NCBI GenBank assembly: GCA_947497145.1
Contig: CANMFQ010000017.1
Coordinates: forward strand, 1 to 64,000
DNA length: 64,000 nucleotides
From: an uncultured Flavobacteriaceae bacterium
Lineage (GTDB): Bacteria > Bacteroidota > Bacteroidia > Flavobacteriales > Flavobacteriaceae
Reading direction: 5' to 3'
Below, one piece after another: positions 18,320 through 27,022 of the stretch (positions within the stretch are counted from its first letter, which is position 1; every line of letters starts with the position of its first letter). The notes under the pieces are model-generated. The model was not told the DNA's origin. It did not search any database and was given only the letters and a program-made list of their open reading frames with translations. The position numbers were made by a program, and so were the translations under genes.

Positions 18320-18592
18320 TACAATGAATTTAGGTTAAACGTTTTGTTCTGTTTGTTGATGTCTGTACACCATTATCTCTATGATGTAATAAAATTCTTT
18401 TATTTCTGACCAGACGCTAAATAACCACGCTTTATTTTTCAATGATTTTAAGTCTTATGACAACGTACTATTGTATAAATCGGGTTTAATATGCTACAAA
18501 GAAACTTATTTCCGTTCAATTGTACTATTTTTAGGTTTTGATATCACAAATAAAAAATGTCGTTTTACTATTAATTTTTAAAAAGAGAAAAG

Positions 18593-19060
18593 ATGAAAAG
18601 CCTTTTAGAAATGACCTTACAGATTAGAAAAGGTTTCTATGGTATTTTAAAAAGTACGCCCAGAGAAGAATTGCTAAGGATTCCCCAAGGATACCGAAAC
18701 AATATTTGGTGGAATATAGCCCACGTAGTGGTGACTCAGCAACTTTTGATGTATCGTTTAAGTGGGAATGAACCTCGTGTGCCGCAAGAATTTATTGATA
18801 AGTTTAAAAAAGGTACTGTACCTGATGGTACTGCTACAGATGCCGAAATAGATGCAATAAAAAGTTTATTGTTTACTACCATAGAGGATTCTATAGCTGA
18901 TTATGATAAAGGATTGTTCGTTAGTTTTAATGAATATACCACTAGTGCCAATGTGACTTTAAAAAGTGTAGATGACGCTATTGGCTTTAATCTCATACAC
19001 GAAGGCATACACATAGGAAGTATATTTTCATTGCAAAAAGCACTAAAAATTGAGGTTTAG
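18593..19060 (+). CDS. DinB-like (DUF664-type) protein
   Basis: This is a 155-residue four-helix-bundle protein of the DinB superfamily. Candidate metal ligands are the His in NIAHVVV (first third) and two in LIHEGIHIGSIFSLQ near the C-terminus, the usual three-His spacing. Related proteins are thiol-dependent S-transferases or of unknown function. The ATG at 18593 follows AAAAAGAGAAAAG, an AT-rich leader typical of this genome. Its 3' end overlaps the DUF3298-type gene by four bases on the opposite strand. Confidence 0.82.
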   Translation: MKSLLEMTLQIRKGFYGILKSTPREELLRIPQGYRNNIWWNIAHVVVTQQLLMYRLSGNEPRVPQEFIDKFKKGTVPDGTATDAEIDAIKSLLFTTIEDSIADYDKGLFVSFNEYTTSANVTLKSVDDAIGFNLIHEGIHIGSIFSLQKALKIEV

Positions 19061-19800
19061 TCTTTTGATTTTTCTACCAAGTATTTTTTGATTTCGTTAT
19101 GCGGAAGTACCATTTCTATTGGGCCATCTGCATACGAAGCAATTTCATAGGGGTTGTAGAGTAGCTTCAGCCCCTCTGAAGTAAACCCAATATTTTCGGG
19201 TAGGTAAAAGCTGTCCGTTTCAAACATAAACCCAGTGTAGTTTATTGGTTTTTCTTGAGGTATCTGCTCTTTTTTACGAAAAACAGCCTCGGCAAAAGCT
19301 TGAAAATCTGCTTCGTTTTTAAAGAGCTGCGAATTTTCTAGTTCAATTCCTTTTTTCTTGTCAAAATTTAAAAACTGTTGCGATGTGTAGCCATGTGCTC
19401 CTCCTGTAAATAAATAAGAATCAAGCGCAATGGTAAGGTAGTCATCGTTTTCAAAACTTACTGAACCTTCAATATTTGCTTCCCAGTTGGTGGCTTCATC
19501 ATCATATTGTTCTTGTAACGCTATATAGGCTTTTTTGAATGACGTCATTGCTTCGTCAATAGTAGTAACTGCTATTTCTTCCTCAAAAAGTAATAATGAA
19601 ATAATCGCTTCGGTAAGGGCGGTATTGATAGTTTTTGCTAATTTTTCCTCCCCAAGAGCTTGAGGAAGGTTTATTTCAATATTTGGGCACAAGTCACATG
19701 CTTCATTTTCAATATGTAAGGGTTCAAAAGTAAGTTTGTTCTCATTTGTGCAACCAAGTACTAGTAAAAATGATAAGAGCGAGCAAAAAAGGTGTTTCAT
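19057..19800 (-). CDS. DUF3298 / RsiV-like lipoprotein
   Basis: This is a 247-residue exported lipoprotein. The signal peptide KHLFCSLLSFLLVL ends in the lipobox LGC, with lipidation at about residue 17. The mature N-terminal part resembles a DUF4163/PdaC-type domain, and a C-terminal DUF3298-type domain shows SYLFTGGAHGYTSQQFLNFD and a later FYLPENIGFTSEGLKLLYNPYEI. These domains occur in peptidoglycan deacetylases and anti-sigma factors such as RsiV; here they form a stand-alone surface or periplasmic lipoprotein. It is divergent from the trans-sulfuration gene at 19878. Confidence 0.82.
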   Translation of the reverse strand: MKHLFCSLLSFLLVLGCTNENKLTFEPLHIENEACDLCPNIEINLPQALGEEKLAKTINTALTEAIISLLLFEEEIAVTTIDEAMTSFKKAYIALQEQYDDEATNWEANIEGSVSFENDDYLTIALDSYLFTGGAHGYTSQQFLNFDKKKGIELENSQLFKNEADFQAFAEAVFRKKEQIPQEKPINYTGFMFETDSFYLPENIGFTSEGLKLLYNPYEIASYADGPIEMVLPHNEIKKYLVEKSKD

Positions 19801-19826
19801 AAGTAATTAATGTAATAATGAGGTAT

Positions 19827-19859
19827 TATTGTTCGCTTTCAAAGATAACAATACATTTG
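19827..19859 (+). promoter_or_regulatory. Promoter and overlapping inverted repeat of the trans-sulfuration gene
   Basis: TTG at 19829-19831 and TACATTTG at 19852-19859 are separated by 20 bases and fit the Bacteroidota -33/-7 promoter. An inverted repeat TATTGTT (19827-19833) / AACAATA (19847-19853) straddles both boxes and would suit a repressor. Confidence 0.6.
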
Positions 19860-19877
19860 TAGGTATAATTATACACG

Positions 19878-21032
19878 ATGAGCGAAAAAAAGTTAAAATT
19901 CAACAGTAAAACAATTCACGGTGGTCAGCAACCTGACGCTGCTTATGGCGCAGTAATGCCACCAATTTATCAAACGTCGACCTATGCGCAAACAACCCCA
20001 GGAGGTCATAAAGGGTTTGAGTACTCAAGGAGTGCAAACCCTACCCGAACTGCTTTAGAAAATGCTTTGGCAAGTATAGAAAATGGCTCTTTTGGATTGG
20101 CATTTGGCAGTGGTTTAGCGGCAATTGATGCGGTGATAAAATTATTGAACCCTGGTGACGAGGTACTTTCAACAAATGATTTGTATGGAGGTAGCTACCG
20201 ACTTTTTAAACAGATTTTTGAAAAATATGGCATTAGTTTTCAGTTTATTGGCATGCAAGATGTCGATAAAATAGAAGCTCATATTAATAATAAAACAAAA
20301 CTTATTTGGGTAGAAACACCGACCAATCCCATGATGAATATCATTGATGTTAAGTCGGTTTCCAAAATTGCTAAAAAGCACAATTTGTTGCTTGCGGTTG
20401 ATAATACCTTTGCCACACCGTATTTACAAGTACCTTTAGATTTAGGTGCAGATATCGTAATGCATTCGGCGACCAAATATTTAGGAGGGCATAGTGATGT
20501 AGTTGTGGGAGCCTTAGTTGTAAAAGATAAAGAACTTGCTGATAAGTTATATTTTATTCAAAATGCAAGTGGTGCTGTTTGCGGACCAATGGATAGTTTT
20601 TTAACGTTACGAGGAATAAAAACCTTACACGTACGTATGCAACGCCATTGTGAAAATGGAAGAGCTGTTGCCGAATATTTGGCGAAACACCCAAAAATTG
20701 AAAAAGTATATTGGCCAGGTTTTGAAAATCATCCAAATCATGCGATTGCAAAAAGTCAGATGAACGATTTTGGGGGTATGATTTCCTTTGTTACCAAAGG
20801 CAGTAGTTATGAAGATGCCATCAAAATTGTTGAAAAATTGCAATTGTTCACCTTGGCAGAATCTTTAGGAGGTGTGGAAAGCTTAGCCGGTCATCCAGCA
20901 AGTATGACACATGCAAGTATACCTAAAGAAGAGCGTGAAAAAAGTGGTGTCGTTGATGCTTTGATTCGTTTGAGTGTTGGTATTGAAGACCAGCAAGATT
21001 TAATTGCCGACTTAGAACAGGCTATTGGATAA
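19878..21032 (+). CDS. Cys/Met metabolism PLP enzyme (cystathionine gamma-synthase/lyase type)
   Basis: This is a 384-residue PLP enzyme of the trans-sulfuration family. The lysine Schiff-base site is K200 in HSATKYLGGHSDVVVG. Other markers are YSRSANPTRTALENALA, the AVDNTFATPYLQ strand and the C-terminal ESLGGVESLAGHPASMTHASI, the motif that separates lyases/synthases of this family. Cystathionine gamma-synthase, gamma-lyase and related activities cannot be separated reliably by eye. It has its own promoter with an overlapping inverted repeat. gdhA follows 139 bases downstream. Confidence 0.92.
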   Translation: MSEKKLKFNSKTIHGGQQPDAAYGAVMPPIYQTSTYAQTTPGGHKGFEYSRSANPTRTALENALASIENGSFGLAFGSGLAAIDAVIKLLNPGDEVLSTNDLYGGSYRLFKQIFEKYGISFQFIGMQDVDKIEAHINNKTKLIWVETPTNPMMNIIDVKSVSKIAKKHNLLLAVDNTFATPYLQVPLDLGADIVMHSATKYLGGHSDVVVGALVVKDKELADKLYFIQNASGAVCGPMDSFLTLRGIKTLHVRMQRHCENGRAVAEYLAKHPKIEKVYWPGFENHPNHAIAKSQMNDFGGMISFVTKGSSYEDAIKIVEKLQLFTLAESLGGVESLAGHPASMTHASIPKEEREKSGVVDALIRLSVGIEDQQDLIADLEQAIG

Positions 21033-21171
21033 AATTTTTATCGAATTTTTAAAAAAATAGGGGTTAAATTGTGAGAATACCATAATTTTACAACCAAATT
21101 TTTAATTCGACAAAAAAAGGGTTCTTTTGGGAAACCTAAAGAGCAATAAACAAATTGGTAGAAAAGTTTTT

Positions 21172-22515
21172 ATGGAAGCAAAAATCAAAGCATTTATGGA
21201 TGAGGTGAGGACTAGAAATGGTCACGAACCTGAATTTATTCAAGCGGTACAAGAAGTAGCCGAAACGGTTATTCCATATATCGCAAAAAATGAAATATAT
21301 AGTGGTAAGAACATTCTTTTGAGAATGGTAGAACCCGAGCGGCTTATTTCGTTTAGAGTTTCATGGGTAGATGATAAAGGAGAAATCCACGTAAACCGTG
21401 GATATCGTATTCAAATGAATTCTGCTATTGGCCCATATAAAGGAGGTTTACGTTTTCACCCTTCAGTAAATGCAAGTATTTTAAAATTCTTAGCCTTTGA
21501 GCAAGTATTTAAAAATAGTTTAACAACATTGCCAATGGGCGGTGGAAAAGGAGGTTCTGATTTTGACCCTAAAGGAAAATCAGATGATGAGGTAATGCGT
21601 TTTTGCCATGCGTTTATGACTGAATTGTGTCGTCATATAGGTCCTAATACTGATGTTCCTGCAGGAGATATAGGTGTAGGAGCTCGTGAAATAGGGTTCT
21701 TATTTGGAATGTATAAAAAAATAAGAAACGAATTTACAGGAGTTTTAACGGGTAAAGGACGCTCATGGGGTGGTTCGCTTATTCGTCCAGAAGCTACTGG
21801 TTATGGTACCGTATATTTTGCACAAAGTATGCTTAAGACACGTGGTGAGAGTGTTGAAGGCAAAACCGTAGTTATTTCGGGTTCAGGTAATGTGGCGCAA
21901 TATGCTGCCGAAAAAGTGATACAACTGGGTGGTACCGTAGTTACGCTATCAGATTCTTCAGGATATATTTATGATTCAGAAGGTATTGATGCTGAAAAAT
22001 TAGCGTATGTTATGGATCTCAAGAACAATAGGAGAGGTCGTGTTTCTGAATATGTAGAAAAGTATCCATCTGCAAAGTTTGTAAAAGGAGGAAACGTTTG
22101 GGAAGTAAAATGTGATATAGCGTTGCCATGTGCAACTCAAAACGAATTAGATGGTGATAGCGCCAAAATGTTATTAGCAAACGGATGTATCTGCGTTGCA
22201 GAAGGTGCCAATATGCCATCTATGCCTGAAGCAATACATCAATTTGAAACAGCACGTATATTGTTTGCACCAGGTAAGGCTTCAAATGCGGGTGGTGTAG
22301 CAACATCAGGTCTTGAAATGTCTCAAAATTCATTGCGTATCAGTTGGACTCGCGAAGAAGTTGACGAAAAATTAAAAGCAATTATGGAAGATATTCATGA
22401 TTCTTGTATTGAATTTGGTAGAGAAGAAGATGGTTATTGTAACTACGTTAAAGGAGCAAATATTGCGGGCTTTGTAAAAGTTGCTGATGCCATGTTAGCG
22501 CAGGGAGTTATATAA
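21172..22515 (+). CDS. gdhA: NADP-type glutamate dehydrogenase
   Basis: GdhA aminates 2-oxoglutarate to glutamate. The ATG at 21172 gives 447 residues, exactly the usual length of the hexameric NADP enzyme; the TTG at 21127 adds 15 residues that do not fit. Motifs are NRGYRIQMNSAIGPYKGGLRFHPSV, PMGGGKGGSDFDPKGKSD with the catalytic Lys, DVPAGDIGVGAREIGFLFG, and a Rossmann GSGNVAQYAAEK. The last segments are ANAGGVATSGLEMSQNS and a C-terminal helix. A strong terminator follows. Confidence 0.96.
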   Translation: MEAKIKAFMDEVRTRNGHEPEFIQAVQEVAETVIPYIAKNEIYSGKNILLRMVEPERLISFRVSWVDDKGEIHVNRGYRIQMNSAIGPYKGGLRFHPSVNASILKFLAFEQVFKNSLTTLPMGGGKGGSDFDPKGKSDDEVMRFCHAFMTELCRHIGPNTDVPAGDIGVGAREIGFLFGMYKKIRNEFTGVLTGKGRSWGGSLIRPEATGYGTVYFAQSMLKTRGESVEGKTVVISGSGNVAQYAAEKVIQLGGTVVTLSDSSGYIYDSEGIDAEKLAYVMDLKNNRRGRVSEYVEKYPSAKFVKGGNVWEVKCDIALPCATQNELDGDSAKMLLANGCICVAEGANMPSMPEAIHQFETARILFAPGKASNAGGVATSGLEMSQNSLRISWTREEVDEKLKAIMEDIHDSCIEFGREEDGYCNYVKGANIAGFVKVADAMLAQGVI

Positions 22516-22550
22516 AAATAACAGTTTACAGTACATAAACGCTTTAGTTT

Positions 22551-22589
22551 AAAATCCTTTGTTGGTATGCTGCCAGCAAAGGATTTTTT
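22551..22589 (+). terminator. Terminator of gdhA
   Basis: A 15-bp stem (22551-22565 / 22573-22587, one G-U pair) with a 7-base loop is followed by a T-run at 22584-22589. The A-rich 5' side may also allow some activity in reverse. Confidence 0.8.
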
Positions 22590-22679
22590 ATGTGTTTTAG
22601 TGCGCATAAAATAAGAGGATAGAGGTGATTTGCAAATACATGATACGGGTTTAAACATCAATGACTTGTAGAATTCATA

Positions 22680-22687
22680 TATCTTTG
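22680..22687 (+). promoter_or_regulatory. Putative -7 box for recO
   Basis: TATCTTTG matches TAnnTTTG and would give a leader of about 14 bases before the ATG at 22708. This also argues against the in-frame GTG at 22687 being the start. Confidence 0.5.
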
Positions 22688-22707
22688 TGGTAAATACCAC
22701 TACAGTA

Positions 22708-23427
22708 ATGCTCACAACCACTAAAGCGATAGTTCTTACATCATTAAAATATGGAGATACGAGTCTTATTACCCATATTTTTACAGCTTCTGATGGTTTA
22801 AAATCGTATTTGCTAAAGGGTATTTTGACTTCAAAAAAAGGAAAGTTGAAAGCCGCATATTTTCAACCGTTAACACAGCTAGAAATAGTTGCTTACCATA
22901 AAAATAAAGGAACGCTAGAGCGCATAAAGGAGGCTAAAGTTAGTTATCATTATCATACCTTACATACCGATATTGCTAAAAATGCAATGACCTTATTTTT
23001 GGCCGAAATGTTGGGTAATAGTATTCATGAAGAAGAGCGTAATACAGCCCTTTTTCAATTTATTGAAGCTTCATTGCAATGGCTTGATAATCATGAAGAT
23101 ATTGCAAATTTTCATTTGTTTTTTTTAATTCGATTGACTAAATTTTTGGGCTTCTACCCCGATGTAAATACTGTAGATAGTACTTATTTTGATTTGCTTG
23201 AAGGAAAGTTTGTGAATACACTTTCTTTGAACCCTGTTATGAGTGGCGAAAATCTTATTTATTTTAAACGAGTGTTGGGCATAAATTTTGATGAGGTACA
23301 TACGATAAAAATGAACAAAACAAACCGACAAGAATTGTTGAAATCACTTGTTTTGTACTATGAATTACATTTGCAGGGGTTTCGAAAACCTAAATCTCTT
23401 GCGATTTTAAACGAAGTTTTTAGCTAG
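22708..23427 (+). CDS. recO: DNA repair protein RecO
   Basis: RecO helps load RecA in the RecFOR recombination pathway. The N-terminal OB-fold is recognisable (TKAIVLTSLKYGDTSLITHIFTA, then SYLLKGIL and FQPLTQLEIVAY). The all-helical C-terminal part (about 80-239) lacks the four-Cys zinc motif, as in many Bacteroidota homologues. I prefer the ATG at 22708 (239 aa). The gene is seven bases ahead of the ATG of the downstream TonB receptor, so the two may share a transcript although their jobs look unrelated. Confidence 0.9.
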   Translation: MLTTTKAIVLTSLKYGDTSLITHIFTASDGLKSYLLKGILTSKKGKLKAAYFQPLTQLEIVAYHKNKGTLERIKEAKVSYHYHTLHTDIAKNAMTLFLAEMLGNSIHEEERNTALFQFIEASLQWLDNHEDIANFHLFFLIRLTKFLGFYPDVNTVDSTYFDLLEGKFVNTLSLNPVMSGENLIYFKRVLGINFDEVHTIKMNKTNRQELLKSLVLYYELHLQGFRKPKSLAILNEVFS

Positions 23428-23434
23428 ATTGACT

Positions 23435-25849
23435 ATGATGAGAAGGGTGATTCTGGTTGTTTTTTTACTGTGTTGTAAGATGGCTCTGGCGCAAGAGATA
23501 CTTATTTTAGATGCTGACACCAAACAACCAGTAATAAATGTCGCTGTTTATAATGCTGATAAATCAAAAACAGTGCTTTCTGATTTTGATGGAGGCTGTG
23601 ATTTGTCAATTTTTGAACATAATGAGCGTATTATTTTTAAACATATTAGTTACGAAATTTACAAGTTAACAAAGGCTCATATTTTAAGGCAGAAAGGCAG
23701 AATATACCTTACGATGAAAGCGGAGCAGTTAGACGAGGTAGTGATGTCAGTTTCTAAATGGGAACAGCAAAAAAAGGATATTCCGAATAAAATAGCTGTA
23801 ATTGATGCACGTGAAATTACTTTTACAAACCCGCAAACAGCTGCCGATTTACTACAGAATAGCGGAAAGGTTTTTGTTCAAAAAAGTCAATTAGGGGGCG
23901 GAAGCCCAATGTTGCGGGGTTTTTCTACTAATAGACTGTTGCTTTCGGTAGATGGCGTACGTATGAATAACGCTATTTTTAGGGGAGGTAATATTCAGAA
24001 TGTGATTTCTATTGACCCTTATACGATTAAAAATACCGAAGTTATTTTTGGCCCTGGTTCTGTAATTTATGGTAGTGATGCCATAGGGGGTGTGATGAAT
24101 TTTTACACCAAAAAACCTAGCTTTTCACCTACCGATAGCCTTACTGTTTTTGGCAATGCCAACTATCGTTTTGCTAGTGCAAATACTGAAAACACCGTGC
24201 ATTTTGATGTAAATTTTGGAAAGAAGAAATGGGCTTTTTTAACAAGCGCATCGTACAACAGTTTTGGCGATTTGAAGATGGGTAAACACGGCCCTGATAG
24301 GTATTTGAGAAATAATTATGTTATCCGAAGAAATAACCAAGATGTTTTGGTGGCGAATAAGAATCCGCAAAAACAAGTTAGCACAGGCTATAATCAAACT
24401 AGCCTGATGCAAAAAATTGGTTATGCGCCAAACCATACATGGCGGTATGATTTGGGCTTGTATTATTCTGAAACGTCTGATTATTCAAGATATGACCGAC
24501 TCATACGACCCAACCGTTCTGGTGATGGTTTGCGGTCGGCAGAATGGTTTTATGGACCGCAAAAATGGTTTATGGGTAATTTTTTAGTCAATAAAAAAGG
24601 AAACGGGCTTTTTTATGATGGATTGAAACTAACTACAGCGTACCAGCATTTTGAGGAAAGTAGAAATAATCGTGATTTTCAAGATGTTATTAGAAATAGT
24701 ACAAAAGAAAAGGTCGATGCCTTGTCTTTTAATGTGGATTTTGAGAATAAACGTATTGGAGACCTCAGATTGTACTATGGAGGGGAGTATATTTTTAACA
24801 AGGTAGGTTCTGAAGGAATTGAAAAAAACATTGAAACGGAAGCGATTGCTCCTACTGCATCGCGCTATCCAGATGGGGCTACTTGGCAAACACTCGCAGG
24901 TTATATCAATGCAGAATATAAGGCAAAGCCAAATTTCACCATGCTTTCAGGGCTTCGTTATAGCCATGTGTGGATTCATGCAGATTTTGGGAATGACTTT
25001 TATCAATTTCCGTTTGATAATGTAAATGTAAATAACGGCGCATTGACGGGTAGTTTTGGTCTTAGCTGGTTTCCTAAACCAGATTTGCAAGTTACATGGA
25101 ATGGTTCAACAGGTTTTCGGTCGCCAAATATTGATGATATCGGAAAGATATTTGATTCAGAGCCTGGGTCTGTTGTGGTGCCTAATCCTGATTTAGAACC
25201 CGAATATGCGTATAATATGGAGCTTGGTTTGCATAAGAATTTTGTTGACAAAGTGGTGCTCAAAGGTGCGGCATTTTACACCTATTTGGTTGATGCCTTG
25301 GTGCGTAGAGATTTTGAGTTTTACGGGCAAACACAAATTGAATACCAAGGAGAATTAAGTAATGTGCAGGCAATACAAAACGCTGCAAAAGCTTATGTAT
25401 ATGGTTTTGAATTTGGTGTTGAAGCTTTTTTATCTGATAATTTTTCTATCATATCTAATCTTACCTTAACCGAAGGTTTGGAAGAGGAAGATGATGGCTC
25501 TGATTCTGCAGGAAGACATGTAGCGCCTACTTTTGGTGATTTTCACCTTGTTTGGAAAAACCAAAAATTAAAAGCAGATTTATTTTTGAATTATAATGGA
25601 GCGATTGCTTTTGATGATTTGGCTACCTCTGAGCGGAGCAAAGCGTATATCTATAATATTGATACTGATGGAAATCCGTATGCGCCCTCATGGTATACTT
25701 TAAATTTACGTTCTCAATATGATATATCGAGCAAGCTGAAAGCTACCTTGTCTGTTGAAAATATAACCAATCAACTGTACAGACCATATTCTTCGGGTAT
25801 TGCTGCCCCAGGCACTAATCTCATTCTCGGATTGGGATATCGTTTCTAA
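23435..25849 (+). CDS. TonB-dependent receptor, heme/hemoglobin receptor-like
   Basis: This is an outer-membrane active transporter of about 804 residues. The signal peptide (RRVILVVFLLCCKMALAQ) is followed by a carboxypeptidase-like beta domain (about 20-105), a plug domain (about 115-230) and a 22-strand barrel ending in GYRF. The plug stretch GGGSPMLRGFSTNRLLLSVD plus MNNAIFRGGNIQNVIS strongly resembles the hemoglobin/heme receptor subfamily, so heme or another iron source is the likely cargo; that is family inference. No HmuY-like partner gene lies next to it, and there is no SusD. It starts directly after recO, and a bidirectional terminator follows. Confidence 0.88.
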   Translation: MMRRVILVVFLLCCKMALAQEILILDADTKQPVINVAVYNADKSKTVLSDFDGGCDLSIFEHNERIIFKHISYEIYKLTKAHILRQKGRIYLTMKAEQLDEVVMSVSKWEQQKKDIPNKIAVIDAREITFTNPQTAADLLQNSGKVFVQKSQLGGGSPMLRGFSTNRLLLSVDGVRMNNAIFRGGNIQNVISIDPYTIKNTEVIFGPGSVIYGSDAIGGVMNFYTKKPSFSPTDSLTVFGNANYRFASANTENTVHFDVNFGKKKWAFLTSASYNSFGDLKMGKHGPDRYLRNNYVIRRNNQDVLVANKNPQKQVSTGYNQTSLMQKIGYAPNHTWRYDLGLYYSETSDYSRYDRLIRPNRSGDGLRSAEWFYGPQKWFMGNFLVNKKGNGLFYDGLKLTTAYQHFEESRNNRDFQDVIRNSTKEKVDALSFNVDFENKRIGDLRLYYGGEYIFNKVGSEGIEKNIETEAIAPTASRYPDGATWQTLAGYINAEYKAKPNFTMLSGLRYSHVWIHADFGNDFYQFPFDNVNVNNGALTGSFGLSWFPKPDLQVTWNGSTGFRSPNIDDIGKIFDSEPGSVVVPNPDLEPEYAYNMELGLHKNFVDKVVLKGAAFYTYLVDALVRRDFEFYGQTQIEYQGELSNVQAIQNAAKAYVYGFEFGVEAFLSDNFSIISNLTLTEGLEEEDDGSDSAGRHVAPTFGDFHLVWKNQKLKADLFLNYNGAIAFDDLATSERSKAYIYNIDTDGNPYAPSWYTLNLRSQYDISSKLKATLSVENITNQLYRPYSSGIAAPGTNLILGLGYRF

Positions 25850-25906
25850 TTTTGTAAGCAGCTTACATCTATTTCTAGTGAATAATGGTAACTATTGGTC
25901 ACAAAA

Positions 25907-25930
25907 AACCCTAGCCAAATAGCTAGGGTT
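25907..25930. terminator. Bidirectional terminator
   Basis: A perfect 9-bp stem (25907-25915 / 25922-25930) with a 6-base loop is flanked by an A-run on the left and T-run on the right. It serves the receptor gene and the convergent repeat-lipoprotein gene. Confidence 0.8.
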
Positions 25931-25980
25931 AGTGTTTTTCAAACAGTTTTTTACTTTAAATAAGCAACAATTGTTTGTTG

Positions 25981-26475
25981 TTACTGCTTGATTTTACCTT
26001 TTAATTCATCAGCAGCACTTTTGGTTTTGTTAGCGGCGTCAGTTGCAGCTTCTTTGGTTTTGTCTATTGCATTACCAGCAGCATCTTTAGCGTCATTGCC
26101 CATTTCTTTGGCTTTGTCAACAGCGTTACCAGCGGCATCTTTAGCATCATTACCCATTTCTTTGGCTTTGTCAACTGCATTACCAGCAGCATCTTTTGCA
26201 TTGTCAACAGCATTACCTGCTGCATCCATCGCCTCTTTGCCAGTTTCTTTGGCGCTATCCATGGCTTTGTCAGCACTGTTCATAGCATCTTTACCAGCCT
26301 CTTTAGCGTTATCCATTGCATTGTCAGCAGCCTTGCTCATGTCATCAGCGGCATCGTCCATAGCTTCGCCAGCTTGCTCCATACCATCTTTAGTTTTGTC
26401 TGCAGCTTCTCTACATGATACAAATGAAGCAGAAAATGCTAGCATTAAAATTGAACTTAAAATTACTTTCTTCAT
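25981..26475 (-). CDS. LEA-like alanine/lysine-rich repeat lipoprotein
   Basis: This is a 164-residue exported lipoprotein. The signal peptide ends in FVSC, with Cys21 the lipidated residue. The mature part is almost wholly Ala, Asp, Lys, Asn, Gly, Met and Glu in an amphipathic-helix pattern of about 11 residues, as in late-embryogenesis-abundant group-3 and YtxH-like proteins. Two perfect 18-residue units (residues 95-112 and 113-130, beginning DAAGNAVDKAKEMG) stand in tandem, followed by a partial third. Such proteins are linked to desiccation, osmotic or envelope stress; the role here is inferred. The minus-strand -7 box is at 26505-26512. Confidence 0.78.
   Translation of the reverse strand: MKKVILSSILMLAFSASFVSCREAADKTKDGMEQAGEAMDDAADDMSKAADNAMDNAKEAGKDAMNSADKAMDSAKETGKEAMDAAGNAVDNAKDAAGNAVDKAKEMGNDAKDAAGNAVDKAKEMGNDAKDAAGNAIDKTKEAATDAANKTKSAADELKGKIKQ
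26086..26193 (-). repeat. Two tandem 54-bp repeats inside the LEA-like gene
   Basis: Residues 95-112 and 113-130 are identical at the protein level; the DNA of the two units differs only at a few synonymous positions. This marks a recent in-frame duplication and a site likely to vary in copy number between strains. Confidence 0.85.
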
Positions 26476-26504
26476 GTTTGTGTGTTTAGTTTATGTTTAT
26501 ACTG

Positions 26505-26512
26505 CAAAGATA
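26505..26512 (-). promoter_or_regulatory. Putative -7 box for the LEA-like gene
   Basis: Read on the minus strand this is TATCTTTG, matching TAnnTTTG, 30 bases before the ATG at 26475. A -33 TTG at standard spacing is not obvious. Confidence 0.45.
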
Positions 26513-26980
26513 TACGTATTAATCTTGAACTTAGACGCTATTTGTTTAGATATGATGTAATAACAATTTAATTCACAGTGTTCTAGCTCATTAATCTTAG
26601 TGTTGAAATGGATATTAAAAAGCGTTATATTGTTTATTTTCATGTAGTTACATATTTTTTTGTGAATTTGAAAGTAACTGCAAGCTATTATGATTAGGGT
26701 TTACATGCTTAACATTAATATAAAGTCGCTAAAAAACGGTGGGCGGATTTATTTGTAGTTTATGGATGATTTTTGATATTTTGTATGAAAGGGGGCATTT
26801 CTCGCCAGAAACAAAAACAGTATCTTCCTTTTGGTTTTTGTAAAAAAAAGGTTACCAATACTACCCAATTATTTGAGTGTCGTAGTCGTTGAATTAACCG
26901 TATTTTTGAGCTGTAATAGATTTTCTCAGGCATAAAGTGGGTTTACAATTTTTGATAACAGCTATATGAATCAAAATTGC
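26513..26980. other. Long spacer upstream of ileS
   Basis: About 470 bases without a credible gene. It is AT-rich, with one extra TAnnTTTG match (TATTTTTG at 26901-26908) that could be a second ileS promoter. I see no conserved RNA fold or coding signal. Confidence 0.4.
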
Positions 26981-26988
26981 TAATTTTG
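26981..26988 (+). promoter_or_regulatory. Putative -7 box for ileS
   Basis: TAATTTTG fits TAnnTTTG, 34 bases before the ileS ATG. A TTG at 26952-26954 lies 26 bases upstream, slightly long for a -33 box. Confidence 0.5.
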
Positions 26989-27022
26989 CAGCCTTGAAAT
27001 CTCAGTACCAGAAGCATATCAT

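Noticed and set aside
25988-26560. Long plus-strand frame opposite the LEA-like gene
   Set aside because: It is the mirror of the Ala/Lys repeats (Leu/Ala/Ser-rich) and arises from the codon pattern of the true minus-strand gene.
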